Of a DNA stretch of 64,000 nucleotides, positions 12,330 to 24,300 are shown one piece after another. The stretch comes from Sipunculus nudus. Its lineage: Eukaryota; Annelida; Sipuncula; Golfingiida; Sipunculidae. Numbering within the stretch: position 1 is the first letter of the stretch; each line of letters begins with the position of its first letter. Made by a program: the position numbers and the translations under genes. The stretch is taken from NCBI GenBank assembly GCA_026874595.1, contig CM049308.1, forward strand, positions 79,034,124-79,098,123, given 5' to 3'. The notes below the pieces were generated by a model that was not told the origin of the DNA, did not search any database, and worked only from the letters and a program-made list of their open reading frames with translations.

Positions 12330-13847
12330 TTACATAGTATTTACATTTCCATTTTCAATCGGTATCTTTGTCAAGATGTCATCCCTCCAATTAGAATAGA
12401 GTGGACATCTAATTAGAAAATGGTTTTGCGTTTCTTCAACACGGCCACATGAACAATAAGGATTACTTTCACAGTGGTTAATGAACAAATGATATTTCAA
12501 ACAGCTACAATCGAGCCGCATGCGTGTATGGAAGATTTGTGCTGCTCGACTCCCACTGCACTGGCTTAAATATAAGGGTGGCTTTGGTAAATTTCCTTCT
12601 AATTTTCTCCGAAAACTAGCGATTGACGGACATCCTCTCGTGGATTGATATATGTGTTCCGTAAACCGATAGAAGATATTAAAAATGGATTCTTTCTCAA
12701 AGAAGTACGAAATACAGGCGGAAGCAAGTCGTTTTTGTTTCTGTTTATCTGTTTTATTCTGTCGTATCTGTTTTAATATCCCACTTCTTCAGGAATTAAC
12801 TGACTCAGGTAAGATTGAACCAAGCCATTGATCATCTTATACAGTAAAATTATTTTCACAAGCATATTCAAGTACAGGCCGTATGAAAGATTTATACAAG
12901 GTTTCCAATACAGTTCTGTTTAGTTTATACATCAATGATCTTAATACATTTATTCTCGTTCCTGCTTTATCACATATATTGGAGATATGGTCTTTAAAGT
13001 TTCTCTGTTCACTTAATATTAAACCCAAATGATTATGCCCCGATACATAATTTACCGATTGACCATACATGCATAATGAACTATTTGTATTTTTCTTTGT
13101 GCTGAAAGTAATAGCCTCTGTTTTGTTTGAGTTACATTTAACAAACCATTGCTCAGCCCATTTTCCTAAACAAAAGAAAACAGAATTAACATTAATTGCC
13201 ATATCCTCTGGATTGTTTCCTACAATGAATAATGAAGCATCGTCAGCAAACAGCCAGATATTGGTTTGAACACAATCTGCAATATCGTTAACATAAACTA
13301 AAAAAAAGTGAAGGCCCAAAAATGGAGCCCTGCTGTACTCCTGCTGGTATACATGCAAATATGATGAAGAGTTTCCAATAATAACCACCATTTGCTTTCT
13401 TTGTGACAAGTAATCAGATAACCAACGGAGTAAGGAACCTTGAATGCCCATAATATATAATTTATGTAGCAGGCCATCATGCCAGACTCTGTCAAAAGCA
13501 TTTGAGGTATCTAGGGAAACAAATATAGTGTCCTTTTTCCAGGTCCATAGCTCGAGAGATCTTATTATATATTTCACATAATTGATTAGTACATGAATCA
13601 TGTGGCATTTACCCCGAGTGTACATTAGTAAATTTATTAGATTTGCATAAAAAATTAAAGATATACTTAAATACACACCATTCAAATATTTTCCTTGAAG
13701 AATTATGTTGTGGGACAGGCCTGTAATTGCACATATCCTGATTATCTTTTTTACAACATTCGCCTGCTTCCATATACAAGGAAATGTTTCGCACGTAAGT
13801 GACCAATTAAAAATGAACGTTAAATATTTAGTGATCGAATTCTTCAC
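12330..13847 (-). mobile_element. Decayed non-LTR retrotransposon (LINE), reverse transcriptase and C-terminal zinc knuckle
   Basis: The minus strand between 13847 and 12837 encodes a reverse transcriptase fragment with the block LDTSNAFDRVWHDGLLHKL, the palm motif LVYVND and the catalytic LFADDASLF (an F-A-D-D form). After a stop at 12837 the coding continues in other frames. The end at 12330-12521 shows a cysteine/histidine C-terminal motif (CGRVEETQNHFLIRCPLY), typical of Jockey- and CR1-like LINEs. The N-terminal endonuclease is missing, so the copy is 5'-truncated and frameshifted. An AT-rich 3' tail probably runs on to about 11870. It lies in the spacer between genes A and B. The clade is not resolved. 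Confidence 0.85.
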
Positions 13848-14278
13848 TTAAGCAATCCACTGGGAATAGCACACATGTAATATAGGTCGATAGGAGGTAT
13901 TCTGACGACTCGGTATGGGCTCTCCTTGAGGTTAAACTGCCCCTAATAGTAGTAATACTAGATTTTTTTAGGTTTTTCTAAACCATGGAATAATCTATAT
14001 TCGATTTTTTTTTTCATATTCCACGTATTACAAGTCGGAAGTATTGAAATACCCCCCCCCCAAGCCTTTGTATTCTTTAGGCTACCCAGAGACGCTGATT
14101 TTCCTGGATATACAGACGAGATGAAACGTGTGCTCACGATAAAGTTACTTTATTTTATTTTCTATTACAAGTAATTCTTTACCCGGTTTTCTTGCTGCTT
14201 TCATTTATGCTTGCTATTTAAAAACTTATAGTGTATCGATTTAAATATTACTGTCACGATACGATAAAATCTTTCATG

Positions 14279-14284
14279 TTTATT
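14279..14284 (-). terminator. Polyadenylation signal of gene B
   Basis: AATAAA on the minus strand, 36 nt after the stop codon. As in gene A, the predicted 3' UTR is very short. Confidence 0.55.
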
Positions 14285-14319
14285 TTTTTAAAATATTTAA
14301 AAAATATCAGAATATTACG

Positions 14320-14792
14320 TCACTCAAAAGGTCCCTCCGGGTTGATCTTGCCTCCCCACGCCACCACAACTACACCGTCGCCGCCATTACCAAGATGGCC
14401 ATTTCCCCACGTGAGACCGTGACCTCCTTTACCCACCACGACAGGGATAGTCTCTCCTGGTGTTACTTTGACAGTTTTCCTGCAGTAGCCGCCGCCCCCT
14501 CCGGCCCGCCCGCCCGCCCGGCTTCCCCCACCTCCGCCGTACTTGGCTCCATTCCGTCCGTCGGCCGCCATCCCTCCGGGGCCGGATGTTCCCAGAGGCA
14601 TTGATTTAAATTCTTCCCCACACAAGGTGGCAGCACTGGAGCCCCCTGTACCACAGAACGGGAGTGTGGATGATCCGGGGTGGAGATCTGACGGTTTTGA
14701 CGTCTGTCCTGCTGCTCCGCCGCCGGCAGAACATCCGCTGCCTTTTCCACCATAACCGCCAGCTTTGGTGCATCCCCAGCCACCTTTACCTC
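14320..14792 (-). CDS. Gene B coding exon 3 (C-terminal glycine-rich domain and stop)
   Basis: Encodes residues 134-290, ending in TGA. The acceptor is gtctgttttcag. It is slightly longer than its gene A counterpart, with extra residues after the last hydrophobic strand (GGKINPEGPFE). Five cysteines match those of gene A. Confidence 0.87.
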
Positions 14793-15879
14793 CTGAAAAC
14801 AGACACAAGAATATTTATGCAGATGTAAATATAATTTATAATCATTTGTGCACGTTCCTTTAAGTAACTAGATTGTGAATTTATCACATAAGATTTCTCA
14901 CACATCCCTAAGTGTTTCTAGTGCCTTCCATATTATATTTTACTGACAGAAACTTTGATTTGATACAACTTATGTCCACATAGTCTAAATCAAAAACACG
15001 AGGCTATATATAGGAAGTGGGATATATATAAACGTGGACACGACGATATTTAACACCCTTCCTCTGCAATGTCTTAATAGACGTTCAGGTCTTGTTTATA
15101 TCTTTTTCAAGAGACAACTTGAAACTGTGTTTACACACGTATATTCTGAATGTTACCCAATTTTAACGTATGACCACAATTATGTTCAAAACGCCGCAAG
15201 AGCACAAGAAATAACGTTTCGCTCACCGTAGTTATTACCGTAGGCGCCTTTACCGCCGGCTGACCACACCGTTTTTCCAAAGGAGGAAGCCCCGCCATTA
15301 ACACCAGCGGATGAGGGGCTGTTATCTTTGCCGCCGCCACCCCCTCCAATAGCGATCACGTCAACCTCCGTAACTCCAGCCGGTACGGTAAAGGTCCCGC
15401 TTTTCTCAAACTTCCTCTGACCAAACGCTGGAGTGGGGATTGTCGGGGGTGCTTCTGTTGAGACTGTAACAAGTCAAACTTGTAATAATATTGTATATAT
15501 TTTTTTAAATGATGATCGAATACCGGCTACCACAATACTGCATGTACGAAAATTGAGTGACCACGAATGATTAAAGAAAGAAGCGCAACAGTGCACCTTT
15601 CAAATTGTATGTAGTTTATTTTGTTATATACATTTAAAGGAGTATATAGGGTATCTTTTTTATATTTTCCATTAAAATATATGAGGATATATTAAAATCA
15701 CAAATGTTGCTCTCACCTAGTCCAAATGAAGAAAACAGAGCACTGATTCTGCTGATGAGAAGCTCCACTTTGTCTTGTCTCTCCTTGACCATGACCAGCT
15801 GGGCTTTAACTTCTGGGTCAATGGCTGCCTGGGCCAGTCCCAGCACCGCTAAGAACAGCACGGCCTTCATACTTCGCAT
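14320..15879 (-). CDS. Gene B: secreted glycine-rich domain protein, 290 aa, paralogue of gene A
   Basis: Coding exons 15717-15879, 15227-15463 and 14320-14792 join in frame (163+237+473 nt), both introns phase 1. A noncoding first exon ending at 16215 is spliced to 15884. Residues 1-18 are a signal peptide (MRSMKAVLFLAVLGLAQA). Residues 19-53 form a charged helix (DPEVKAQLVMVKERQDKVEL). Residues 55-72 are a Thr/Pro linker (STEAPPTIPTP). Residues about 75-290 are the glycine-rich domain: FTVPAGVTEVDVIAIGGGGG at its start, five cysteines in the same positions as gene A, KYGGGGGSRAGGRAGGGGG, VGKGGHG and DGVVVVAW near the end. The order beta entry, glycine tracts, hydrophobic exit strand is that of the glycine-rich folds of ALK-type receptors and phage adhesins. 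No membrane anchor or kinase follows. I infer a secreted structural, adhesive or binding protein. Confidence 0.86.
15227..15463 (-). CDS. Gene B coding exon 2 (N-terminal part of glycine-rich domain)
   Basis: Encodes residues 55-133, phase 1 at both ends. The acceptor is cttgttacag and the donor G|gtgagc. The Thr/Pro linker is encoded at its start, then the V-P-A-G-V entry motif and IGGGGGGKD. Confidence 0.86.
15717..15879 (-). CDS. Gene B coding exon 1 (signal peptide and helix)
   Basis: Encodes residues 1-54 plus one base. The ATG lies 5 nt inside the exon, which begins at 15884 after the acceptor ttatctttttag. The donor is G|gtgaga. A second in-frame ATG at codon 4 is also possible; the signal peptide survives either way. 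Confidence 0.86.
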
Positions 15880-15883
15880 TTTA

Positions 15884-16268
15884 TCTAAAAAGATAACAAA
15901 CTTACTAAAAATTTTGGTCTAAAATTCATTGCATTTAACCATATAGCTCTACAGCATGTAGTTTTATCAATTTCAAGACCTGGCAAATAATACGCAGACA
16001 ATTTAATTTAAATCTTCTTTTCACAATTATATACTTAACATTCCCATAGGCTTGTAACCCAAATATACATTATATATATATATATTTATATATATTACTT
16101 CCCAGAAAAATGTTAGAAATAAAAAAAACTGACAAATTAAAATAAAATTTCTTAAATATGTATTGACTTGTAAACTTCATACAGGTGCATAGTAAAACAA
16201 GAGCTATAACTTACCGAAGTCCACCACAACACACTACACGCTCGGTTCCTTGAAAAGGTCTGTCGGAG
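15884..16268 (-). other. Gene B 5' UTR: noncoding exon 1 and first intron
   Basis: A donor (GGACTTCG|gtaagtta) lies at 16215/16214 and the matching acceptor at 15885, giving a 330-nt intron just before the coding start. The transcription start near 16268 is inferred from the TATA-like motif and is uncertain. Confidence 0.55.
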
Positions 16269-16290
16269 CTAGAGAGTGCGCTCGTTGTGT

Positions 16291-16300
16291 CTTTATGGTA
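16291..16300 (-). promoter_or_regulatory. Possible TATA-like element of gene B
   Basis: TACCATAAAG on the minus strand lies about 80 nt upstream of the noncoding exon's donor. It is a non-consensus TATA box; the placement is the argument. Confidence 0.35.
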
Positions 16301-17189
16301 GGTGTGTCTCGGTGTTAGAGTCAGTATGGTAATCTCTAATGTACTCTTAATATACTGACAACATATCATATTACTGACTACATATTTATACAAGCTACCC
16401 TGATGCATACTTAAAGATTAAAAATGATCCCACAGTAAATAGAGTGTCCTTTGGCAAGATAGTCTTGAAGTCTGATTAATCTATGTCATATCCTTGAATT
16501 CTTTACTTTAGGATATAAACAAGGTAGCTTTAAGCCGACATATATCAAGTGTTCGGTTGGTTATATTGGAGCGGGCCACTGGACATACCTTGAACATCTA
16601 GGGTCATTTTATTGATGGAGACAGGACCGACAAAAGTAGCAAAGCTGAACAAGACCCGCCTATGTATATGGCCAGACCAGGCTGTCCTTGCTTTAATAAA
16701 GTCAACAAATACGGCTGACTGTCCAAACACTATATGACAAACAGTAAGTCCCCCTTTTGTAGGTCAAGGTAACTGGTCACATGAAAAACAAACACATTTG
16801 GTAGTTGCTAAGCCCTGCCAGGGCGTTAGTATTTTTGTTTGCTACTAAAAATGCGTAAATAATACGTGATCCCATGTACCGATACACGTAGCTCCACATT
16901 TGCTCTAAGAGTGGCAGTACCAACACTAAGCGTTGCAAGACGTGAGAGAACGTTTGATTTCTCTGTCAGAGGCAACAGTTAAGTCCTATCCATTAAATGA
17001 ACTGGGCCAGTCTAGTAGTTGCTTAAAAACAAAATGGCTACTGATGAAGGGAAAGAATTCATCTATAAGGTGAAAATAAGAGTCCAAAAAGAGTTCAAAA
17101 TCGGAGATATCAGTATACTAATTAAATGCAGGCTACTATAATACTTTTCATATATTTTTTTGTTGTTCGAGGTAACATCCTCCATTTTT
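16301..17189. other. Upstream region of gene B, no gene seen
   Basis: AT-rich sequence without long frames or recognisable repeats. It may include distal regulatory sequence of gene B. Confidence 0.5.
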
Positions 17190-17575
17190 AAATGCTTACT
17201 TAACTAAGTTATATGTATATCTGCAGAATTCCATTCCGTTTTCGGAATATGTGACAGGGCAGTGTCACACGCTTTCCATCATATTTTATCCTGGTGTCAA
17301 CCAGGCCCGGTGACTACTGCACCGCTCACCCTGGTTGTGTAAGCGTCCCCATTGCTGGGTCATAACACTGAGGAACCCAAAAAAGGCGCACTCGTTGATG
17401 AATGAACCACAGCCATTGGGCACAGCCTTTACATCAAGCCTGCAGAACGCTCACTCTGCGTGAGGGCCGACCATGAAAAAACTCACCGCCTCGGCTGAGA
17501 TTCGAACTCATTATCTTCCGGATCTGGGTTCTGTGCATTAGCCCTGAGCCAAATCAGCCGGTTCTGCTATAATAT
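17190..17575 (-). mobile_element. SINE family S1, most complete copy
   Basis: Read on the minus strand, it starts with a tRNA-like head (A-box-like TGGCTCAGGGCTAATGC and B-box-like GAGTTCGAATCTC). A body of about 300 nt follows, ending in cggaatggaattctgcag and an AT-rich tail. Three further copies in this window share body landmarks such as CATTCCG, TCCTGGTGTCAACCAGG and GGCGCACTCGT. Confidence 0.65.
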
Positions 17576-17984
17576 TTATAATTTTGACAGGAAATTTCAC
17601 ATTTAATGCTCAAAACCATATCTTCTAACACAACAAGCGTTAAACCATGTTTAAAAGGATTTTAAATCATGTTATGTACACCTTCAGTTCGTTCAGTTAA
17701 CTTGTTGGATATACAGAAATGAATGTTTCAAAATTAATTGCAAATTTCACTAAAAGTTTGAAATGTTAATTTTCTTCCTGTTTTTAATCTTATATAGGAA
17801 TAGGTATACTGCTAAATAAGATACTTTTAAGTTTTTTTTTTTTTTTTCGATTTAACCGCCTCAATTTGTTAGTGCTAACCGAATACTTGTAAACCCTAAG
17901 CAAAAACATATACTGCCGGTCTATTAGTTAAACGTGATAGTCATGAGCTATAATAATCGCGGCGGGTACTAAAATATTTCCACT

Positions 17985-18470
17985 TATGACAATTAACCTT
18001 GAGTTCCTCAAGCCTAGGTCATACATGCAGTCGCGGATCTCGACTCGGATCATCACGGATTGGTCTCTAAAGACCATCCCTGGTGATCCGTTAATCAACC
18101 CTAGTGAACCGTACAGAACCGTTGAGAGTCCGTGGCTTTGTCTGTCGTTATCCGCCATGATCCCTGCTGACTGTTCTTTGATCCGTCAAACTCCATGGAA
18201 ATTTTGAAATGTTCAAAACTTCCTTATATAGTGCTGGCACGGATGAGCCAGTCCGTAAATAGCCGCGGCGTTACCGCCATTGGCCGTAACGCCACCGTGA
18301 TTGTCCGTGCATGTCCCTACTACTTCCGGACATACGTACGTCGTTGATCGGGGTCTTCCCTGATAGCGCCAGATCGGCCCTCTGACATTATGGCCAGATT
18401 ACTGGCTTGCCGGAGTGCCTGGACATCTGAGGATCGCATTATAAGGCCGGATGAGGATGCAAATATTTTC
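17985..18470. repeat. GC-rich island with repeated GATCCG/CGGATC motifs, possible decayed DNA element
   Basis: The block is much richer in G+C than its neighbours and carries many ACGGATC/GATCCGT copies in both orientations, like the subterminal repeats of M1 and M2. I could not find matching ends or a coding frame with known similarity. Confidence 0.35.
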
Positions 18471-19320
18471 GTCATTTTTGACAACGCCTCATTGCTTACA
18501 AGTATCGTGTCACTTCAAATAAACCCACTAGACCTTTTAATATGTTTCTTATCTCTCAAAAGACACCTACCATGAGCGTGAAATGTTCCGTTATAACCCA
18601 ATATATCCGCATATTGTTCTGCATGTATGAGATATTTCTGCCTGCGGTCTGCCTGCTGACTGTATGCGGAGAGACGGTTATAACGCGTGGCGTGGACTTG
18701 GAGGGCGGTTCTAAATTTGGCTTGTGTCTAACTGCATTAATGCATAAAAATGCATAAAAAGCTTCAGAGTAAACTGGAGAACTTCAAACCCTTGTCGGAA
18801 AAAATTGTGTAAAATCAAATAGTGTGTTTATGACAAGGAAACTTTAAGTAATCTAAGGGAGATATAGTACTTATTCAAATGACCAAGAAATTCAGCTAAA
18901 TATTATGTTTAAGTATGTAAACAAGATTCACTTTTAAAACTTTGCAACCCTTGCGCTTGAAACTGTCTCAGAATCTGAAACAATGAACTGCGTGACCTTT
19001 GCTCGCTGAGCCAACACGGCCCGTTACCACTGGTTACACAGGCGGCTGCCGGCCAGCTGTGGCTGGGGGAAAACCCAGAGCAGACATCGTTCCCCGTGTA
19101 TCACCGTTTATTAGGATAATACATATTCTTCTAATCAATATTTGAAGTGGACAAACACTGTCTAAGTGGTATGTTATATGCGCATGTGATAAGAATATCT
19201 TTATTTCTTAATGAATACAAAATTTTCAGGCGAAATATTAGTATTTAATAATGAGTGTCATGTGGAATGTCTCCAGTTTCCTCAAATCATCTTCTAGGGC
19301 TTTCGCACAGCGTAGCGTAG

Positions 19321-20847
19321 TAAAGCCGGGTGCTCACTACCCGATTTTATCAAGCGACATTGTCGGGCGATATTTTGGGCAGATTTTCTCAAAATCGGCT
19401 GAAAATCGGCTCGGTTTAGTCGGCCGATTTTCAGGGTCACATTTACCGACGCGCGTGTTCCCACCTCTCGATTATCGCCGAAGAAGTCTCATTTTGGCGA
19501 TCTGATATACTGAGCTTTCTAGGAGAAAAACCAAAAGGAAATATTTGTTCGCTTTGTGGCTTATCCAAAGAAATATGATGTGTCGGAAGAGTGACTAGTG
19601 GGTGAAACCTTGGCTTGAGAGAAGAGAGGAACCAGGGACATTTAAACAATACACTGTATGCGAACTGAGACAGAAGGTTTAACCGTCCTTCATCAATTTA
19701 AAGATTTTCTCCGCATATCTCAGGGGCGGGTCCAGTATTTAGGAAAAGAGGGATCCAACCCAGGAGTACTAATAATAAAACCTAAAGAAAGGTCCCCGGG
19801 TCCGGAAAATGTCCGAAAGAATTGGTCTTAAAACGATTGCGGCGGGTGATCTGTAGGATTTGGTAAAACAAAACATCCAGCATCAGGATACTACATTCAG
19901 AAGGGCTATTTCATTAGAAAGGAACTCTAATTTAGAAAATGGCTGTGTGATTTCTAGGATTTCCTCTTTCTAGAAATACAATGATGCTGTATATATTTTT
20001 TCATCCTGTGTAAACCAGCCAACACTTTATCATCCTTTTTCATTTGACTTCTACACAAAACAAACGCCAACAGCAGCAGATATTTTGCGTGATTAGGTTT
20101 TAATTTTTATTATTAATTCCCGTAGACATGTGATGATCAGTTATATATATATGGCGACTCTGTTATCTGTCAGATTAAATATTTTAAAACTAATTAAAGT
20201 ACAGCATCGCCAAAAAAATGCCACTGACTCCGTGAAAAAAAAAGTGTACCAGAGACCATGTGCTTTTGCTTATTGGATTACCTGTAAACATAAGGAATTG
20301 CTGCGTGCGCTGGACTGGATATTGCATCAGTTATCGGCTATTCATTCATGTCTTCTCTCATTTCCTGCATGTAACGTTCAGTCTTATGTTTACAGAAATG
20401 TTGGCACATTGTAATTATATGAATGGACAATCCTTTACAATGATGATTAAATTGCACGTCTTTTAGGAATACATCAAATTTTAATCTTTACCAAAATCGG
20501 TCTTTAATTCTTTTTAAAATACAGAAATATGTCATTATACAATATACACTAATGATGACTTACAGTGACAACTTCCAGAACATGTATTCTGACCATATAC
20601 TAATATAAAAATCTGCCGACTTTGTCGCAAACATTGGCTCACTACACGATTTCGCTAAACGCCCGATAAAATCGGCCGATTTTCTTTGACAGTGCCAGAC
20701 TCTAGGCGACGGCGATTTTTCACACCGACGCCGACAAAATCGCGTCGCTTGGGGTGTCACACTTCACGACAATGTACCCCCGTCGGTACATAGTCGGCCG
20801 ATCCTATGAATCGGCCGATAAAATCGGTTAGTGAGCCGCCGGCTTAA
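19321..20847. mobile_element. Non-autonomous DNA transposon M1 with terminal inverted repeats
   Basis: The left end begins TAAAGCCGGGTGCTCACTAC and the right end, reverse-complemented, TTAAGCCGGCGGCTCACTAA. Both continue into CCGATTTTATC, giving inverted repeats of about 30 nt. Subterminal parts repeat ATCGGCCGATTTT-type motifs many times. The internal 1 kb is AT-rich and has no recognisable transposase. No convincing target duplication was seen. Confidence 0.65.
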
Positions 20848-20854
20848 GAGAGGA

Positions 20855-21390
20855 CGGGTGCTAGGGCCAGCTTGTGTCACGACTCAGTAGGGGGCCCTAA
20901 CGGAGTCGTGTTTGTCACGGCTACTTCCCTGGCTGTTCGTGCAGCGCCGGAGTACGGACAGGCCGGTCCGCGAGAGGACTGAGATACGACAAAAAGTGCT
21001 TGGCCGATTGTGAGAATCCACAGCTGTTCCATGAAAGTCCCTTCTCAGACCGCCCCAACCCATAGAAATTCGTGCTCGCTCCGCCATTATCAGTATATCG
21101 TCCGTGGCTGACCGTAGAATTCCATCCATTCTCTGATCTTGCCGCAGTGAACCGTTTCACAGTCGTGCTTACGCCCTCACAAGTCGTGTGAATCTGTAAT
21201 GAAAGCACGGTCGCCGTACTCACACCGTGAGAAGCTTCCCTGATATCATATGGCTGCGATAGAAAAAAATGCGCGTTTCCTACAGATGGTCCTTGAACAG
21301 TCGGTCTCTGACAGTCAGTCGACCTAGGCATTCGCACGCCAAAGTGACTTAACCAAGTGCCGCACAAGACGAGACGGTAGGTTGGTTGGT
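20855..21390. repeat. GC-rich block adjoining transposon M1, unassigned
   Basis: The sequence has ACGACTC/GAGTCGT and GTCACGG motifs and a long open frame on the minus strand (20921-21367) without recognisable domains. Composition suggests mobile DNA rather than a host exon. Confidence 0.3.
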
Positions 21391-24300
21391 AGGTCTGATA
21401 TCTTACAGCATCTCGAATAGCATATGTAAAGCTTCCGACCTTACAAAAAGTACTAGCTATATATGGGCTACAAAGAACTGCTATACTGCGAACTGCATCG
21501 GCAAAAGAGTTTTAAGTCCATTCTAAATTATACTGGCGGGACACTCCCACGTAATGCAAGTAATCGGCACGTAACTGTAATGTACTGACTACTGTAACTT
21601 AATTGAAACACTTCAATAACTACAACGAAGAGCAAAGAAGCTAAATGTACGTGGCGCATGGGCAGATCAGCTCAAGGAAGTGGGTTTGCCCTCAAATCAG
21701 CAATTACACATCGATTCTTACTCCGATTAAACAATACCTGATCAAGACTTTGATTTTACCCCAATAAATAGTGCCCTGGAGCTCTCAGTTTCTCTCTTTG
21801 AGGCTATATATTCACTTCACAATTAACTAGCCATGCCATTGACTTCCGAAATTTGTGTTCCTACACGCATATTTAAAAGGCTTCTTGACTTGTTGTCTAC
21901 AGGACACGTCGTGTGCACGCATTGTTCAAACGCCACCTAGACTTTTCTCCACACGCGAGATCTCGTCTATATATGAAGGGGATAAACCTCTTGCCAATCA
22001 ATGTGCGCACAGCACTATTTCAAGTCGAAAGCGAGCCATAACGCCTGGCAATTGAAAATGACAATAAGTAAGGTAATGGAGCGAGTATAGAGTAATCTTC
22101 GACAACATCCATTCCAAATATAGCCGACAAAAGGTATTTGTCCGGAAACATATTTTGTGTATTGATAAACCTTCGGTTCTCCTTTGAGGTGTAATATATG
22201 AGACGCGGTATTGTAAATATAAACAGAAACTTATGCCTATGCTTCCATGGATAGTTTGCGTGAAACAACTGCTAATTGTTGAAGACGTAAATGCACGATG
22301 CTAGTGCAGCGGTACTTGCTGTGGTCTTTTTAACATTATGCAAACGGATTACCTACATGAATTGTGGGATTAACCATTACTGCATGCTGAAATCAGACAT
22401 GAGTCCCATTTACTGATCATCAAAGTGAGGCGTTGACCGGGTCAAATGTCAGGTCAGACATCCTTAAGTCCGTGACGGTTGGCATGGATTATTCATTGTG
22501 CATAATAGACCTTATCCATGCGCGGAGGTTGCACCTGGACTGAAGACCAATTCGTCCACGGCGAATCTCGTCAACATGTAATGTCGTTCTAGACTACCAT
22601 TTCGTCATCAAATGCAGACAAAAAATACAAAATTCAAAATACCGAATACACACATCCCTCTGCCTCGACAGAACCCTTGATAATACAACCCCTTGTTCAT
22701 GGTATTTAAATATTCATCAGCGTACTTGCAGAAATCGTGTTACGTGTAATCATGATGCCGAGTTTCTATACCCGGTGTAAAACACTAAATGACTTCATAA
22801 CGACATATTTGAATAAATAAAATGTTTTATAGAAAAAATCAGCTATCAACCAATTTATGTGAAATAGTTCCGCTGGGCTGCATGAAACGTTTACCTCATA
22901 TAACAACTTTTTTCTTTTTTTTACATTTTGGAATAACAAATCAAGAGAGCCAACGATGGGTCACTTTTTGCATGACTGCGCCATCTGGGGAATGAAAAGG
23001 AAACTACCAGTTTAAGGATAGTTGTTTATTGAACAATATAATGAATATCGCAGATTAAGTCAATTATGAAGTCTGGTTGTCTTGATGAGTTGATATTTTC
23101 TAACTTTTAACTTCATGTCAAACTTGATTTCAGAAACTAATTGCTTGACATGCTCCCATCGTATCCTTTCCCATGAGCATGCGCATTAAACGTAATGCTC
23201 GTGTACCGGTTAAATGAGAAGGCTTCACGGGTTATGCGAACAGGAACCCGCATAGTCATCGAAGGTAAGGTAGCTCTTTACTATTAGGTATTGAAATACG
23301 TCTAAATATACACATTGTCGTTTGTCGATTTATGTGATCCGAACACTCAGTGTCTATCGTCTGGATATGTTATATAAAAGGAAAAGACATGGTTTCCTAA
23401 CTAAATAATACTCCTTTATCATGTAGCATGGTGAATTCCATGACAATTGAAAGGATGCGAATTAATTTGTTCAAAGACAATGATTATATGATTATATTTT
23501 GCTTACCCGTATTTCTCAATAATTATCATGAACGTATATTCAGTCTATGAAATGATTTACAGATACATCCGATGTGAATGTAGATTATACATGAATAGGC
23601 TACGGCACGAGCACCAACCCCCACCCTACCCCATCCCCTGCCCCCATTTGGATCCAGGTAGCGCGGCGGAGCACAGAATATTTGCAGTTCGATAACATTG
23701 TTATCAATCAACATGATTTTTATACCAGAGAAATGTGTTCAATCGTTAAATTTGTTACAATTTTTTTTTTTAATTTTGCTGAAAACTGCTCCTAATTTGA
23801 AAATAAAATCATCTCATTGCTCCCAAAATGCAGATCTAATCAACTGAGGTTATTCATTGTTTTCGTTTGCATTGTCCTTTTTTTCCTTTTCTTGAATATG
23901 AGTATTTTGGAACACAATATTTTCCACAATATTGGAGGGGGTGTTCCCCATCATGTCCCATGTTCCTTAGCCTAGTACATATCATAATGTTATGACTTTA
24001 TAAGCTAGCTCATGACAATCGGCTGCACCAACATATTTTCATAAGAGATGTACGAAGCAGATATTAAAGTCTCCTTCAAACCCATTAGGTGTCGCTACAA
24101 AACAGGCTATGCTTCAATAGATTTTTTTTAACCTGCCGTCCTTTATTCTAGATAATGATCCACTTCGTATGATATACTTCGTATTTTCATATTTTAATCT
24201 AGTATGCAATGAAAACCTTTGTCTAAAATTTATAAAAACAATATGTAAATTTTATTAATGGGCACCAATCAACGCGTCTATAAAAACAACGTACAGAAGG

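Noticed and set aside
14395..14783. Overlapping open frames on both strands of the last exon of gene B
   Set aside because: Same reason: proline- and alanine-rich shadow translations of the glycine-rich coding strand.
20921..21367. 148-aa minus-strand ORF
   Set aside because: It lies in a motif-dense GC-rich block next to a DNA transposon. No domain or start context; composition explains its length.
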